Below are positions 26,611 to 36,698 of a stretch of 64,000 nt of DNA, one piece after another; positions within the stretch are counted from its first letter, which is position 1, and each line of letters begins with the position of its first letter. Origin of the DNA: Chitinophagales bacterium (GTDB lineage Bacteria > Bacteroidota > Bacteroidia > Chitinophagales > UBA10324); assembly GCA_013816805.1 (NCBI GenBank), contig JACDDS010000001.1, forward strand, positions 353,150-417,149, given 5' to 3'. The notes beneath the pieces were generated by a model. It saw only the letters and a list, made by a program, of their open reading frames with translations. It was not told where the DNA came from and did no database searches. The position numbers and the translations under genes were made by a program.

Positions 26611-29600
26611 GTGGACCAGAAAAAAATAGAATTTATTCAAATTTTTCGCCAAAAAGTTCTTCTCGCTAACAAAGAACTCACAAAAAAAGAATTGTTTAAG
26701 GATCTTCTGCACCATTTATACTCGGGTGATGAAGAAATTGACAAAATAATTAATTTAATAAGTGCCGGTGCAGAATACACCGTTCTGAATATTCCAAGAA
26801 AAGATAAAAAGCATCGTGGCAGCGCAGACACCTTATACAACCGCATCATTATTGAGTTTGAGAATGATTTAAAAGTTTCTTTAAAACACGCTAAGGAACA
26901 GTTAGCCGGTTATATGTTAGGGCAGTTCAATAGTGGTGAAGGATATACTTATACATTGATTGCTTCTGATTTTATTAACTGGAAAGTGGTAGTGCCTGAT
27001 GTAAGCCAGTTAGAAAAACTGCAAGACCTTCAGGAACATGAACTGATACTAAATGAGGTTCCTACTTCTTCATTTACACTTACGGAAAGCAATGCAGAAG
27101 ATTTTTATTATTGGCTCGACCGTTTTCTTTTCAAAGAAGAAAAGCAAAGAGCAACATTAAAAAGAATTGAAGAAGCCTTTGGCTACCGCAGTTCAACTTT
27201 CATAGAAAGTTTTCGCCAAATATCTGCCGTGTTTCAGGATGCAAAAAAGTATGGTGAAGTACAGGTAAGCTATGAGCAATGGAGAAAGTTTTTGAGCATT
27301 GCTTATGGTTCATTTGCTGATACTGACAGCGCTTTTGTTATACATACCTATTTAAGCGTATTGGCAAAAGTTTTAGCGTATGAAGTATTAAGCAATGATG
27401 ATTATGTGGACGATGCAGAAATGAAAGCCATTTTAAACGGCAGCATTTTTCATAAATACAACATCCGCAATTTCGTTGACAATGATTTTTTCCATTGGGT
27501 TCATAAAGACATTTACTTTCAAAAATTAAAAAAAGTCTTTCGCCTGGTGGCGCAGGAAATTTCAACTTTTGACTTTAATAAAGTTGATGAAGACGTTTTA
27601 AAAGGAGTTTACCAGGACCTTATTGATTTAGATACACGCCATGCTTTAGGTGAATATTATACACCGGATTGGCTTTGCGAAAGAGTAGTGCAGGAATTTG
27701 ATTTTAAAGCAACAGATAAAATTTTAGATCCCAGTTGCGGTAGCGGTTCATTTCTCCGGGCTGCTATCCATCGTTTAAAAGAACTTAATCCCGAAATAAC
27801 AACAGAGCAGGTAAACAACAGCATCTACGGAATAGACATACACCCTTTGAGTGTGCAAATTGCTAAAACAACTATGCTGGTAAGTTTAGGAAAAGAAGTT
27901 ATTAATGCAAAGAAGCCCATTCATATCAACATCACGTTAGCTAATACTTTATTAGCTCCTGAAGGTGTAAAGAATTTATTTGGTGGTGAGTTTTTAATGC
28001 ACATTGATAAAGACAAATATTACCTGAATACACAGGTGTTTGAAGATGTACGTTTGTTTGATGAAGCCTTAGAAATTTGCGAAGAATTAGCCGAACAAAC
28101 ACAGGGAAAGAAAATAGAAACCTTACCGGTATTTAGCAACATTTTAAAAAGGCAGTACAAGCACGGTGGTATTAACGACCAAACCACTGCAAGTTTTTAC
28201 CAGATTTACACAGGCTTAAAAAAAGTAAAAGAAGCCGGCAGAGATAGCATCTGGAAGTTCATTGTACAGAATTTATACAAGCCTTATTTCCTTAGCGAAA
28301 AGTTTGATTATGTTATTGGCAATCCGCCTTGGTTTACTTTCAGCAGTATTAAGAATGAAGAATACCAAAATATCCTGAATGCTTTGGCAGAAAATTACCA
28401 TGTAAAACCAGATAAGGTTGCCAACTTTCCCCACCTTGAAATTGCCGCAATTTTTCTTTCTTATTGCACCAGTTATTTTTTAAAAGATAAAGGACAATTA
28501 GCCTTTGTACTGCCAAGAAGTTTTTTTAGTGCAGACCATCATGATAACACAAGAAGCGGAAAAGCAAAGGGCTTTCGCTTAACCAATATTTGGGATCTGC
28601 TACAGGTACAACCTTTGTTCCGTGTGCCTTCATCAGTTTTATTTGCAATAAAAGCAGATGATAAAAAAAGAAGCCTTCCTGCTTCAGGGCAAAGTGGGCT
28701 TTCTTTTAGTGGCAACCTGCCTGCACATAACTGTAATTGGGAAACAGCTTCTAAGAAATTGACAGAAGAAGAAGTAAAATGGTTTTACAGTAAGCAGGGA
28801 AATTCATCTGCATTCTCCAATAAGAAAGTTAAAGCCCAAACAAAAATAAATCCATACAAAGCATTATTTAAACAAGGCGCTACGATTGTTCCAAGAACTT
28901 TTTATTTCATCCAGTTTACACAGGAATTGCCGCCCGACTTTGAGGACAGGATTATTAATATTAAAACTTCAGATGCTGTACAACCTGATGCAAAAGTGCC
29001 GTGGAAAGGCTTAGATTTTTCAGGCAAAATTGAAAGCCAATTTATATTTAGAACTGCGTTGTCAAAAAGCATTTTGCCTTTTGCATTATACAAACCTGAT
29101 TTGATTGTTCTTCCTATAACCATTGAGCTTAACAAGAATAATCAAAAGCAAATCAAATTACATTCTGCTAATGAATTAATGAAACAAGGTTATTTAAATG
29201 CCTCCAAGTGGTTTCAAAATACAGAGAATGTTTGGAAGGTTCATAGAACTGAAAAAAATCAGGTAATCAGCAGTGAAGATTATTTGAATTGGCAGAATAA
29301 ACTTACTGAACAAAATTTGATGAACCAATTTGTTGTACTCTATAATACATCTGGTAAAGATGCAAATTCAGTTGTGGTTGACAGAAAGAATTTAGATTTT
29401 GAATTTTTGATAGACCACAAAAACTACCTCTTTACAACATCTTTAAAAGAGGAGGCTTACTATCTGTCCTCTTTTTTAAATTCAAGTATTCCGAATGAAA
29501 TGATGAAAGACTTTCAGTCAAAAGGTTTGTTTGGTGCAAGAGATGTACACAAAAAAATTCTTGACATCTATTATCCAAAATATGATGATACAAATGAAGT

Positions 29601-29784
29601 GCATCAAAAATTAGCCGCACTTAGCCAAACAGCCCACGCTAAAGCATCACAATATTTAAAAGACAATGTTCCCAAACAGGAGCTTTCTGCCATACACTTA
29701 GGCAGGATAAGAACAGATATTAAAAAACATCTTTCAGAAGAAATGAAAGCAATTGATAAGTTGGTTAAAAAAGTGATTCAATAA
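26611..29784 (+). CDS. Type IIG-like N6-adenine DNA methylase/restriction enzyme
   Basis: 1057 aa read from a GTG at 26,611. The SAM-binding motif DPSCGSGSF lies at 373-381, preceded by LGEYYTPDWLCERVV, and the catalytic motif is NPPW at 571-574 (FDYVIGNPPWFTF). These define an Eco57I/N6-MTase class enzyme. The first ~150 residues (NRIIIEFENDLK, AKEQLAGYM) resemble a PD-(D/E)xK-like nuclease region, and the C-terminal 400 residues would be a target-recognition part. No separate restriction or specificity gene is adjacent, so a single-chain restriction-modification enzyme is the best reading. It starts the defence-rich part of the island. Confidence 0.8.
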   Translation: MDQKKIEFIQIFRQKVLLANKELTKKELFKDLLHHLYSGDEEIDKIINLISAGAEYTVLNIPRKDKKHRGSADTLYNRIIIEFENDLKVSLKHAKEQLAGYMLGQFNSGEGYTYTLIASDFINWKVVVPDVSQLEKLQDLQEHELILNEVPTSSFTLTESNAEDFYYWLDRFLFKEEKQRATLKRIEEAFGYRSSTFIESFRQISAVFQDAKKYGEVQVSYEQWRKFLSIAYGSFADTDSAFVIHTYLSVLAKVLAYEVLSNDDYVDDAEMKAILNGSIFHKYNIRNFVDNDFFHWVHKDIYFQKLKKVFRLVAQEISTFDFNKVDEDVLKGVYQDLIDLDTRHALGEYYTPDWLCERVVQEFDFKATDKILDPSCGSGSFLRAAIHRLKELNPEITTEQVNNSIYGIDIHPLSVQIAKTTMLVSLGKEVINAKKPIHINITLANTLLAPEGVKNLFGGEFLMHIDKDKYYLNTQVFEDVRLFDEALEICEELAEQTQGKKIETLPVFSNILKRQYKHGGINDQTTASFYQIYTGLKKVKEAGRDSIWKFIVQNLYKPYFLSEKFDYVIGNPPWFTFSSIKNEEYQNILNALAENYHVKPDKVANFPHLEIAAIFLSYCTSYFLKDKGQLAFVLPRSFFSADHHDNTRSGKAKGFRLTNIWDLLQVQPLFRVPSSVLFAIKADDKKRSLPASGQSGLSFSGNLPAHNCNWETASKKLTEEEVKWFYSKQGNSSAFSNKKVKAQTKINPYKALFKQGATIVPRTFYFIQFTQELPPDFEDRIINIKTSDAVQPDAKVPWKGLDFSGKIESQFIFRTALSKSILPFALYKPDLIVLPITIELNKNNQKQIKLHSANELMKQGYLNASKWFQNTENVWKVHRTEKNQVISSEDYLNWQNKLTEQNLMNQFVVLYNTSGKDANSVVVDRKNLDFEFLIDHKNYLFTTSLKEEAYYLSSFLNSSIPNEMMKDFQSKGLFGARDVHKKILDIYYPKYDDTNEVHQKLAALSQTAHAKASQYLKDNVPKQELSAIHLGRIRTDIKKHLSEEMKAIDKLVKKVIQ

Positions 29785-29896
29785 CACCACATTTTTATAG
29801 GAACTAATATTTCTTTAAATCTAATATTAAGTGCTACATTTGAGACAACTTACCTAAGATAGCCCTTCATTTAACAACTCTCACTAACTTTGCCCT

Positions 29897-30097
29897 ATGA
29901 ATTCCCGGGATCATAAGAAACAAAGAATATTGGAAAAACAATATTCCAAAGTGATGAAAACCTTTCAACCACCTGCTGTTGATCCTTTAAGAAATCAATG
30001 GACTAAACCCGGTGATTTCTTTACACAATTTTCTTTGTATAAGGAAAATCCCCGCAGCATTACTTCTACCAATACCTCCATCATCCGTTCAGTGTAA
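29897..30097 (+). CDS. Small basic protein upstream of the SDH-type protease
   Basis: 66 aa, basic at the N-terminus (NSRDHKKQRILEKQYSKVM) with PGDFFTQFSLYKENP. The stop is 2 bp before the start of the protease gene, so the pair is probably one transcript. A TAACTTTG box (29,885-29,892) matches the Bacteroidetes -7 consensus TAnnTTTG but lies very close to the ATG. No family recognised. Confidence 0.5.
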   Translation: MNSRDHKKQRILEKQYSKVMKTFQPPAVDPLRNQWTKPGDFFTQFSLYKENPRSITSTNTSIIRSV

Positions 30098-30099
30098 TT

Positions 30100-31025
30100 A
30101 TGCCAAATTGGAAAGAGGTACTTGATGAAATCCAGCAAGAAGTTAATAGTGGAAATCAAGGTGCTCTCGATAAAGTAAGGCGAAAGTATCTTGCAAAAAT
30201 ATTTGATAGAACGGGCCGTAACGTTATCGCTTATTACTCCGGTTGGCTTCAGAAAGGTAATGTTGCTGATGTTATCGTAAATGATAAGGATAAGAATGCT
30301 CTGATGGTCAACATTCACAAACTCGACCGTTCAAAAGCCTCGATTTAATTCTTCATACACCAGGAGGCGATTTAGCAGCAACCGAAAGCATCGTCGATTA
30401 TCTATATTCAATGTTTGGAGAAAACATAAGGGCCATTATCCCTCAAATTTCTATGTCCGCAGGCACCATGATTGCATTTTCGTGCAAACAGATTATGATG
30501 GGAAAGCAATCGAATTTAGGGCCAATAGACCCACAGTTGGGTGGTGTTGCTTGCCAGGCTGTACTTGATGAATTTCAGCAGGCAAAAGACGACATTAAAA
30601 GTAATCCTCATGCAGCACCACTGTGGCAACAGATCATTAGTAATTATCACCCTACTTTTCTTGGCACGTGCCGCAATTCCATTGATTGGTCTGAGAAATT
30701 GGCTATTGACTGGTTACGTAGAAATATGTGCAACGGCAACTTGAGAAAGACTAAGAAAATTCTTAAAGCATTCAGTGATCATCAAAGAAGCAAATCGCAC
30801 GCTCGGCATATCTCAAAAGATGATTGTAAAAAAGTTGGTCTATCGATAATTGACATGGAAACTGATCATGATCTTCAGGATTTGATTCTCACTGCACATC
30901 ATGCTTTCATGCACACTTTCGGCAGCACATTTGCTAACAAGATTGTAGAAAATCATTTAGGAATCGCCTACGTCGAGATGCAAGCAACTTTCCAGGCACA
31001 AATGCCACCTCCGATTCAGAATTAA
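30100..31025 (+). CDS. SDH-type (ClpP-fold) serine protease, frameshifted
   Basis: The reading starts in one frame (DKVRRKYLAKIFDRTGRNVIA, then VNIHKLDRSK) and, after AAAAGCC near 30,338, continues in another: LDLILHTPGGDLAATESIVD, then IPQISMSAGTMIAFSC, GKQSNLGPIDPQLGG. One extra G restores a single ~309-aa protein of the SDH_sah/ClpP-crotonase-fold family, with the likely nucleophile Ser in SMSAGT. Related proteins are serine proteases of the ClpP/SppA fold. In this island, beside RM, HEPN and CBASS genes, a defence or toxin-processing role is possible but not shown. The frameshift may be a sequencing error. Confidence 0.75.
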
Positions 31026-31235
31026 TGCAAGATCTGTTGAGTGTTAAGCAATCACAACTTTTAACCACTAATGCCAACGGCAACAGCAAAAATCATTCAC
31101 ACTTTTCTCCTTCTTTGAAAAGCTAAAATCGAAGAGTGAAGTAATTTGCATAAAACGGGTACATTTGTTAAACGTTGAAAACTGTAATGAAAGAAAGATA
31201 GAAAGTAGTGTGAAGAGTTGAAATAAATTTAATCA

Positions 31236-32897
31236 CTATTGCTTCCTTGTCAGCAACACTTTACCTGGGAATTCTCGGTTATTTATGCGGGCTTTTACAA
31301 AATATATTCCCTCCGGTAAAGAAGCATTAAGCTGTATTTCGGTTCGAAGCGTTCCATCTACCATTGCTGACTGCCTTCTTAAAACCAATTGACCTGCAGT
31401 ATTCAGTAATTCAATATCAACCAACTGATCAGCATTGCCAGGAGCTTTTAAGGTTATTTGAAATGTTCCAGTGGTTAAGTTAGGCGAAAGAGTTAAGGGA
31501 ACTTGTATTTCTTCATATTCATTTAATTCACGATAAGCTACTGCGTTAGTTTCAAAAACATTTTTTCTTAAGCATACGATCCAATAATCTTCATAGTTGT
31601 TACCCGATGCATTATGTAAACCGATAACGTCTCCGTTATCTGACTCTGCAAAACCCGCTACTATATACTTGTTCGTTTGCGTTACTACGATGTCATTAGC
31701 AACTTCATCGAGTGATCCACCCATGGAGATTTCCCCTGATAGAGATAAATTTGAATCTAATTTCACAATCCAATAGTCAAAATATCCAGGATCACTATGG
31801 TTGCCTGTTACTTGTCCATCATGAGATTCGCTCTGTCCTGCTATCACAAAACCACCATCGTAAGTAGGTTTGATGGAGCTTGGACCATCAGTCTCACTGC
31901 CACCAAATGAATTTTCATTCAGCAGTTGGCCGACGTCGTTAATTTTAACAGCCCAATAATCGCTAGCTCCATGATTACCCGTTACATCTCCATCGGTGCT
32001 TGAACCCGTACCTACAAAAACAAAATTTCCATCATTACTCTGAATAATCGAACTTATTCCTTCTGACCCACTGCCTCCATATGACTTTTCCCAAATGATA
32101 TTCCCTTCACCGTCAATATCGACCGCCCATGCATCACCAAATAGAGTTGAACCATGATGTCCAGTTACATCTCCGTCCTTAGAATACGATACACACCCAA
32201 AAATATATTCTCCATTACTCAAAGGAATAATTGAATTTGGATATTCAGAAGCACTACCACCGTATGTTCTTTGCCATAAAATCTTTCCGTAACTATCTAT
32301 TTTAAAAACCCACGCATCATATGGGCCTCCATGGTAGTTAGTTACATCTCCATCGGTTGATGACGTGTAACCAACAACAATATATCCGCCATCATTAGTG
32401 ATTTCGATACTGTGAGGAGCATCAGTACGGGAGCCACCATAGCATTTTTCCCATTGAATGTTCCCTGCTGAATCAATTTTTAAGATCCAGATGTCCTCTG
32501 ATTCTTCATATATAACAGGGTGATGTCCGGTTACATCGCCATCCATTGAACTTGAAAACCCTGCCACTATAAACCCATTATCCGGGGTTTGTCTAACGCA
32601 CCACGGTACATCGTAACTTGTCCCTCCATAACACTTTCCCCATTCTGCCTTCCCATTCTTGTTGAGTTTAACAATCCAATAATCATCCAAGCCATGGGCT
32701 CCCATTACTCCGCCGCCATTATGACTAGCATTGCCTGCTACTATAAACCCACCGTCTCTGGTTTGCTGAATAGAATGAGCTATGTCGGAGCCCGGGCTAC
32801 CTAATGTGTTTTGCCATTTAATAGCCGGATTAACCTGGGCCGTAGAAGTAAATGAAATAAAACAAAATACGCCGTAAAAAAAGAGGATTGCTTTCAT
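31236..32897 (-). CDS. T9SS-exported ~55-residue repeat protein
   Basis: 553 aa with a signal peptide ending near FTSTAQ. The mature protein is made of about eight repeats of ~55 residues with the pattern YGGS-D-P-SI-T-DGGYIVAG and SSTDGDVTGNHG and DYWIVKLD, a propeller-type repeat common in secreted Bacteroidetes proteins. A T9SS type A sorting domain closes it (LTLSPNLTTGTFQI, LLNTAGQLVLRR, GIYFVKARI). Function is unknown; ligand or surface binding is likely. It lies within the defence-rich stretch but is not obviously linked to it. Confidence 0.75.
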   Translation of the reverse strand: MKAILFFYGVFCFISFTSTAQVNPAIKWQNTLGSPGSDIAHSIQQTRDGGFIVAGNASHNGGGVMGAHGLDDYWIVKLNKNGKAEWGKCYGGTSYDVPWCVRQTPDNGFIVAGFSSSMDGDVTGHHPVIYEESEDIWILKIDSAGNIQWEKCYGGSRTDAPHSIEITNDGGYIVVGYTSSTDGDVTNYHGGPYDAWVFKIDSYGKILWQRTYGGSASEYPNSIIPLSNGEYIFGCVSYSKDGDVTGHHGSTLFGDAWAVDIDGEGNIIWEKSYGGSGSEGISSIIQSNDGNFVFVGTGSSTDGDVTGNHGASDYWAVKINDVGQLLNENSFGGSETDGPSSIKPTYDGGFVIAGQSESHDGQVTGNHSDPGYFDYWIVKLDSNLSLSGEISMGGSLDEVANDIVVTQTNKYIVAGFAESDNGDVIGLHNASGNNYEDYWIVCLRKNVFETNAVAYRELNEYEEIQVPLTLSPNLTTGTFQITLKAPGNADQLVDIELLNTAGQLVLRRQSAMVDGTLRTEIQLNASLPEGIYFVKARINNREFPGKVLLTRKQ

Positions 32898-32935
32898 TTT
32901 TGAATAATTTTAGGTTCTGCTTTATCGATTTGACC

Positions 32936-33187
32936 TTATATTTTAATTAGTTTTATAACGTCTTTTTGACCATTAGATAAGACAGTCTTAAGAAGATAAA
33001 TTCCCGGAGCATAGTTTTTTCCAAAAACAAATTGATTTTCAGAAGCAGTTAAAACATCTAGGACAGTACCTGTCATACTACATACTTCAATAAGAGAATA
33101 TGTTTCCGGAATAACTATCGTAAATTCTTTATCTGTTGGGTTTGGATAAACTGAGATGATACTTTCATTAATGTCGTGTTTGGGCAT
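32936..33187 (-). pseudogene. Orphan T9SS sorting domain fragment
   Basis: 83 codons containing only a T9SS type A sorting domain (ISVYPNPTDKEFTIVIPE, EVCSMTGTVL, PGIYLLKTVLSNG, DVIKLIKI). There is no signal peptide or cargo part. It is the 3-prime remnant of a secreted protein gene whose body has been lost. Confidence 0.75.
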
Positions 33188-33465
33188 GGATTGCTCCGGC
33201 GAGGCACAGGAATAGAATAGAGAAAGTAAAGGTTTTCAAAGAAGATAGGGTTATAGTTGGTGAAGTAAAAATTCATATGAGCCACATACTGGCTGTATAT
33301 AAAACTAAAGGTAATCGAAAAGGTTTAATCATAATAAAAATATTTTATTTATTATTTTTTAATATAAATGTGAAGAGAAATTGAGGGAGAGAAAGGGGCT
33401 TAACGGTTCGATGCATTTCCCCCTTCCTTTGTACAAAATGTCCTTATTTAGATCATGACTCATTC

Positions 33466-33728
33466 GTGAACGTTCCGATTTATTTATTCGAGAATCGGAA
33501 GAATTGTTTTGGCAATACCAATGTTTATCCGTGTACACTTCTTAAAGTCATTAACGAGTTTGACAGAACAGAAGTAAAGATTGAAATTCCAATAAAAGCA
33601 AAATCAAAAAAAGGCTATACCAATTCATTTGGCATGACATCCAATCGTTGGACGCAGACAAACATTCTTTTTATGCGACCGAAATTGGATTAACACCAGA
33701 AGACGCTGTGAGAAATCAAGTTGGTTAA
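33466..33728 (+). pseudogene. Frameshifted fragment of a conserved hypothetical gene
   Basis: The frame starting at a GTG at 33,466 encodes EVKIEIPIKAKSKKGYTNS; from about 33,630 the coherent protein moves to another frame (HDIQSLDADKHSFYATEIG, LTPEDAVRNQVG, stop at 33,728). The joined product would be ~87 residues. I cannot name the family. It is a short decayed gene. Confidence 0.4.
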
Positions 33729-33970
33729 ATTTTATAAAGCCGTTTGCCTGCTGCTTACATGGGGCTTGCTGCTATGGCGTGGAAACGAACAAGCTATCAA
33801 CTATGTGCAGGCTTCAGCAGCAGTTCCAGCTTGACGAACAATGTCAAGCAACAGTTCTAACAATCATCTTTATTAATTTTATTGGGTAGTGGTTTGAGGC
33901 TGGACGTTCATTGAATGCCGCCACAGCAGCAACCCCTGAACGTTCTGTGCAAGCTAAATTGACACCCTAA

Positions 33971-35832
33971 TTGGAACCAGCAGACATTAATCTTGATAAT
34001 ACTAACACTCTAACAGGCTTCTATAAGGTATTAGAAGCAAACGCAATAGTATTAGACAGAAACCATGACATTACTGAGTTGCTTCTCAAATACAAAAACA
34101 AAACAAACTCAGACGACGAAAAGCAAAAATTACAATGGGAGATTGAGGCATTCCTATATTCCTTTCACGGAAGCAGTATTTTTTCTTTCTCGGCCAGTAA
34201 TGGAAAAGAGATAGGCGAAGTATCAGAATATCCTAAATTAGACACTCATCAAAGTAACGCATTTACCTATTTAAAGCTTAGGTCTGAGCTTTCAACTTCG
34301 CCATTACTAAAAGCAAGATACAATCATCTTATTTGGAAAAGTATAGTGAAAAAAAATGCAACTTTTGCAATTAACGCTTCTGAGAATTACATAAAAGCAA
34401 TTGCCCAATGTTGCCAATTATCAACTACAACCGAGAGTGAATATGAACATTTAATTGGAAGGTTATTTGAGAATTTAGTTGCGGTTGTTGACGAAGCAAA
34501 AGTAAATATTGACGAAACTAAACAAGTAGCCTATCAATTACTCTTTAAATTCCCCAATCTATCTTTTTGGCTAAAACATGGAATTATAGATGATATGCTT
34601 AAACATCCTAAAATATTTAAGCCAGTAGATTTTGAGAATGTTCTTTCCATATTTGACACTCCCTTAAAAATAGTTAATAGTAAAACAGACGATTTCGCAT
34701 TAGTTAATTATCACTTACCTACAGCTGTTAAAGTAGCTCAAAAAACAAAGAGTGATGTAAAGAAATGGTATAACGAAATAGGACTTGCATATTTGAGACT
34801 TGCCGAAACAGAGACAGACGAAAAGAGGAATTGGATAAAACTGGATGAATATCGAGCAGCAATTGATGCGTTCAGACAAAGTGGAAACCAACAAAAAAAG
34901 GAAGAAACCGAACAATTATATTTTCAGTTAAAGCCAGAAGTACGATTAGAAGAATTCAGAATTGATTTTGACGAAGAGACCATAAAAAAATTGCAAAAGT
35001 TTCAGGATGAACTAAAAGAGAAAGCGTTAACGCTACTAAAACAACCGCCGGATTTTATATACAGCACAATTGCAAATGGAAGTTTTTTCCCAAAATATGA
35101 CGATGTTTTGATGGCTTCTAAGCAAAATAAAAATAATTTTTTAGACTTTGTAACCACAATATATTTCGACAACAATAAGAATATTACAAGAAAATCTGCA
35201 GAGAAAGACGAAACACAAGAAATCTTAAATACCTATGAGCTTCGTATGAAAGAAACTTTAATCCCCTTTCTCCATTATGTAATTGTTTTAGGAATAAAAT
35301 CAGGGCATCTAACGTCTCGGAACTTTTTAAGCTTTTTAATTCGTCACTCATGGATTGGTAAACCACACACAAAAACAGATTTAAGTCGTAATCCAGAAAT
35401 TACGAACTGGATAAATCAAATTGCACCCGCAATTGATGAATTTTTTAATCAAGTGTTGGCGTGGGGTGAAAGCAAATATTACGCTCCCAATTTTATTCTG
35501 TGCATAGATAGTTTAACTTTAAAAATTGAAGGACTATTTAGGAATTTCAGCGAACGCTTAAACATTCCAACCAGTAAAGGAAAAAAGAAAGGGATGCAAG
35601 AAGCTTTGGCTCATGACATAATTAATAATGAAATAATTAAGCAGTACTTTGACGAAAACGACATGCTCTTATTTGACTATGTTTTTTCTAACGAAGGTGG
35701 ACTAAATATCTTAGGAACAACATAGCCCACTGCTTTTACAGTGAGAATGAATATCATCCAGACAAGATGCTACTGTTAATTGCAGTGGTGTTACGATTAG
35801 GAAAATACAATATTCACTACAAAAGCAATTAG
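33971..35832 (+). CDS. DUF7380-like/DUF4209 HEPN protein, frameshifted near the end
   Basis: The main frame (584 codons to 35,725) starts at a TTG directly after a stop codon. It contains FLYSFHGSSIFSFSASNG, YNHLIWKS and the C-terminal IDSLTLKIEGLFRNFSERLN and LLFDYVFSNEGGLN of DUF4209. There it stops prematurely, but a frame shift within TAAATATCTTAGG near 35,712 continues LRNNIAHCFYSENEYHPDKM to 35,832. LRNNIAH contains the RxxxxH catalytic motif of HEPN RNases. The restored ~620-aa protein would be a DUF4209 HEPN protein. HEPN domains are RNases in toxins and abortive-infection systems, so a phage-defence role is likely in this context. Confidence 0.75.
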
Positions 35833-35878
35833 CCAGCACACAACCATTAGTCTTTGTTGTTTAAGTAGAAACTTTGAA

Positions 35879-36170
35879 TCATAATATCCCAAACATAACT
35901 AGCTTCTTTTCCCTTTCCCATTTCAAATATTCGTCACTTTTTACATAATCGTCCCATAAATTTTCTCCTGCCAAAACAATATTCTCGTCAATCTCGAATT
36001 TCAATCCTGTCTGCAAATAAGGAGCTAAAAAATCTGTTTCAAAAGGAATTAATATTGTGGTTTTCTCTGAAAATATCGTTTTTCTACGAGGTAGTTTGTA
36101 AGATCTGTTATAGTATCTAATTCCTTTAAAATTGTCACAAATACCTTAACGTTGTGTGCGGCTAACCAAA
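35879..36170 (-). pseudogene. Decayed fragment of a hypothetical gene
   Basis: On the minus strand, VFVTILKELDTITDLTNYL shifts frame to LPRRKTIFSEKTTILIPFET and LWDDYVKSDEYLKWEREKK before a stop at 35,879. The text is coding-like over ~90 codons but interrupted. It has no recognised family and no complete start. Confidence 0.4.
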
Positions 36171-36174
36171 AACC

Positions 36175-36696
36175 ATGCAAAATTCTACAGATAAATTGAA
36201 GCGCATTAAAGTGGACTCTTTGTATGGAAAAAAGAAGCATTTTAATGCTGCAGATCGATTCAAGAAATATCATTATAAGATTGGCATACCTCTCATTGCA
36301 ATTAATATTTTGACAGGCTCAATTTTATTCTATGTGTTAACTGACGGGGCAACTAATTGGATAAAATACGTACCGCTTGTTTTAGCATTAATCGCAGCTT
36401 TATTAAGTGGTTTTCAAACCTACTTAAACTTACCTCAAAAAGTAGAAGGTCATAGACGAGTAGGTAATCGTTATTTGTCTGTCATGAAAAAATGCGATAG
36501 GCTGCAAGGTTATATTGCAGACAACTTAATCACTTTGGAAGTAATGATACAGCGGCTAGAAGAAATCGCTACTGAAGCAGATGATATAAATAAAGAAGCA
36601 GAAGCTTTTCCAACAAATGAAAACGATTATAATGTTGCCCAAAAAGGAATAAAAGATGGTGAAGAAAATTATACTGACAATGAATTAAATCTCTGA
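36175..36696 (+). CDS. SLATT-domain two-TM CBASS effector
   Basis: 173 aa with a soluble N-terminal segment (SLYGKKKHFNAADRFKKYHY), two membrane segments (about 38-58 and 63-80; IGIPLIAINILTGSILFYVL and YVPLVLALIAALLSG) and a C-terminal helical part (GNRYLSVMKKCDRLQGYI). This is the SLATT pattern, the SMODS- and SLOG-associated 2TM effector. In CBASS a second messenger is thought to trigger such effectors to permeabilise the membrane and stop infection by host death. The next gene, a CD-NTase, starts 2 bp after the stop codon. Confidence 0.85.
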   Translation: MQNSTDKLKRIKVDSLYGKKKHFNAADRFKKYHYKIGIPLIAINILTGSILFYVLTDGATNWIKYVPLVLALIAALLSGFQTYLNLPQKVEGHRRVGNRYLSVMKKCDRLQGYIADNLITLEVMIQRLEEIATEADDINKEAEAFPTNENDYNVAQKGIKDGEENYTDNELNL

Positions 36697-36698
36697 AT

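Noticed and set aside
36049..36273. Minus-strand 74-aa ORF over the SLATT start
   Set aside because: Overlaps the SLATT gene; only its left part is coding-like and belongs to the decayed gene at 35,879-36,170.
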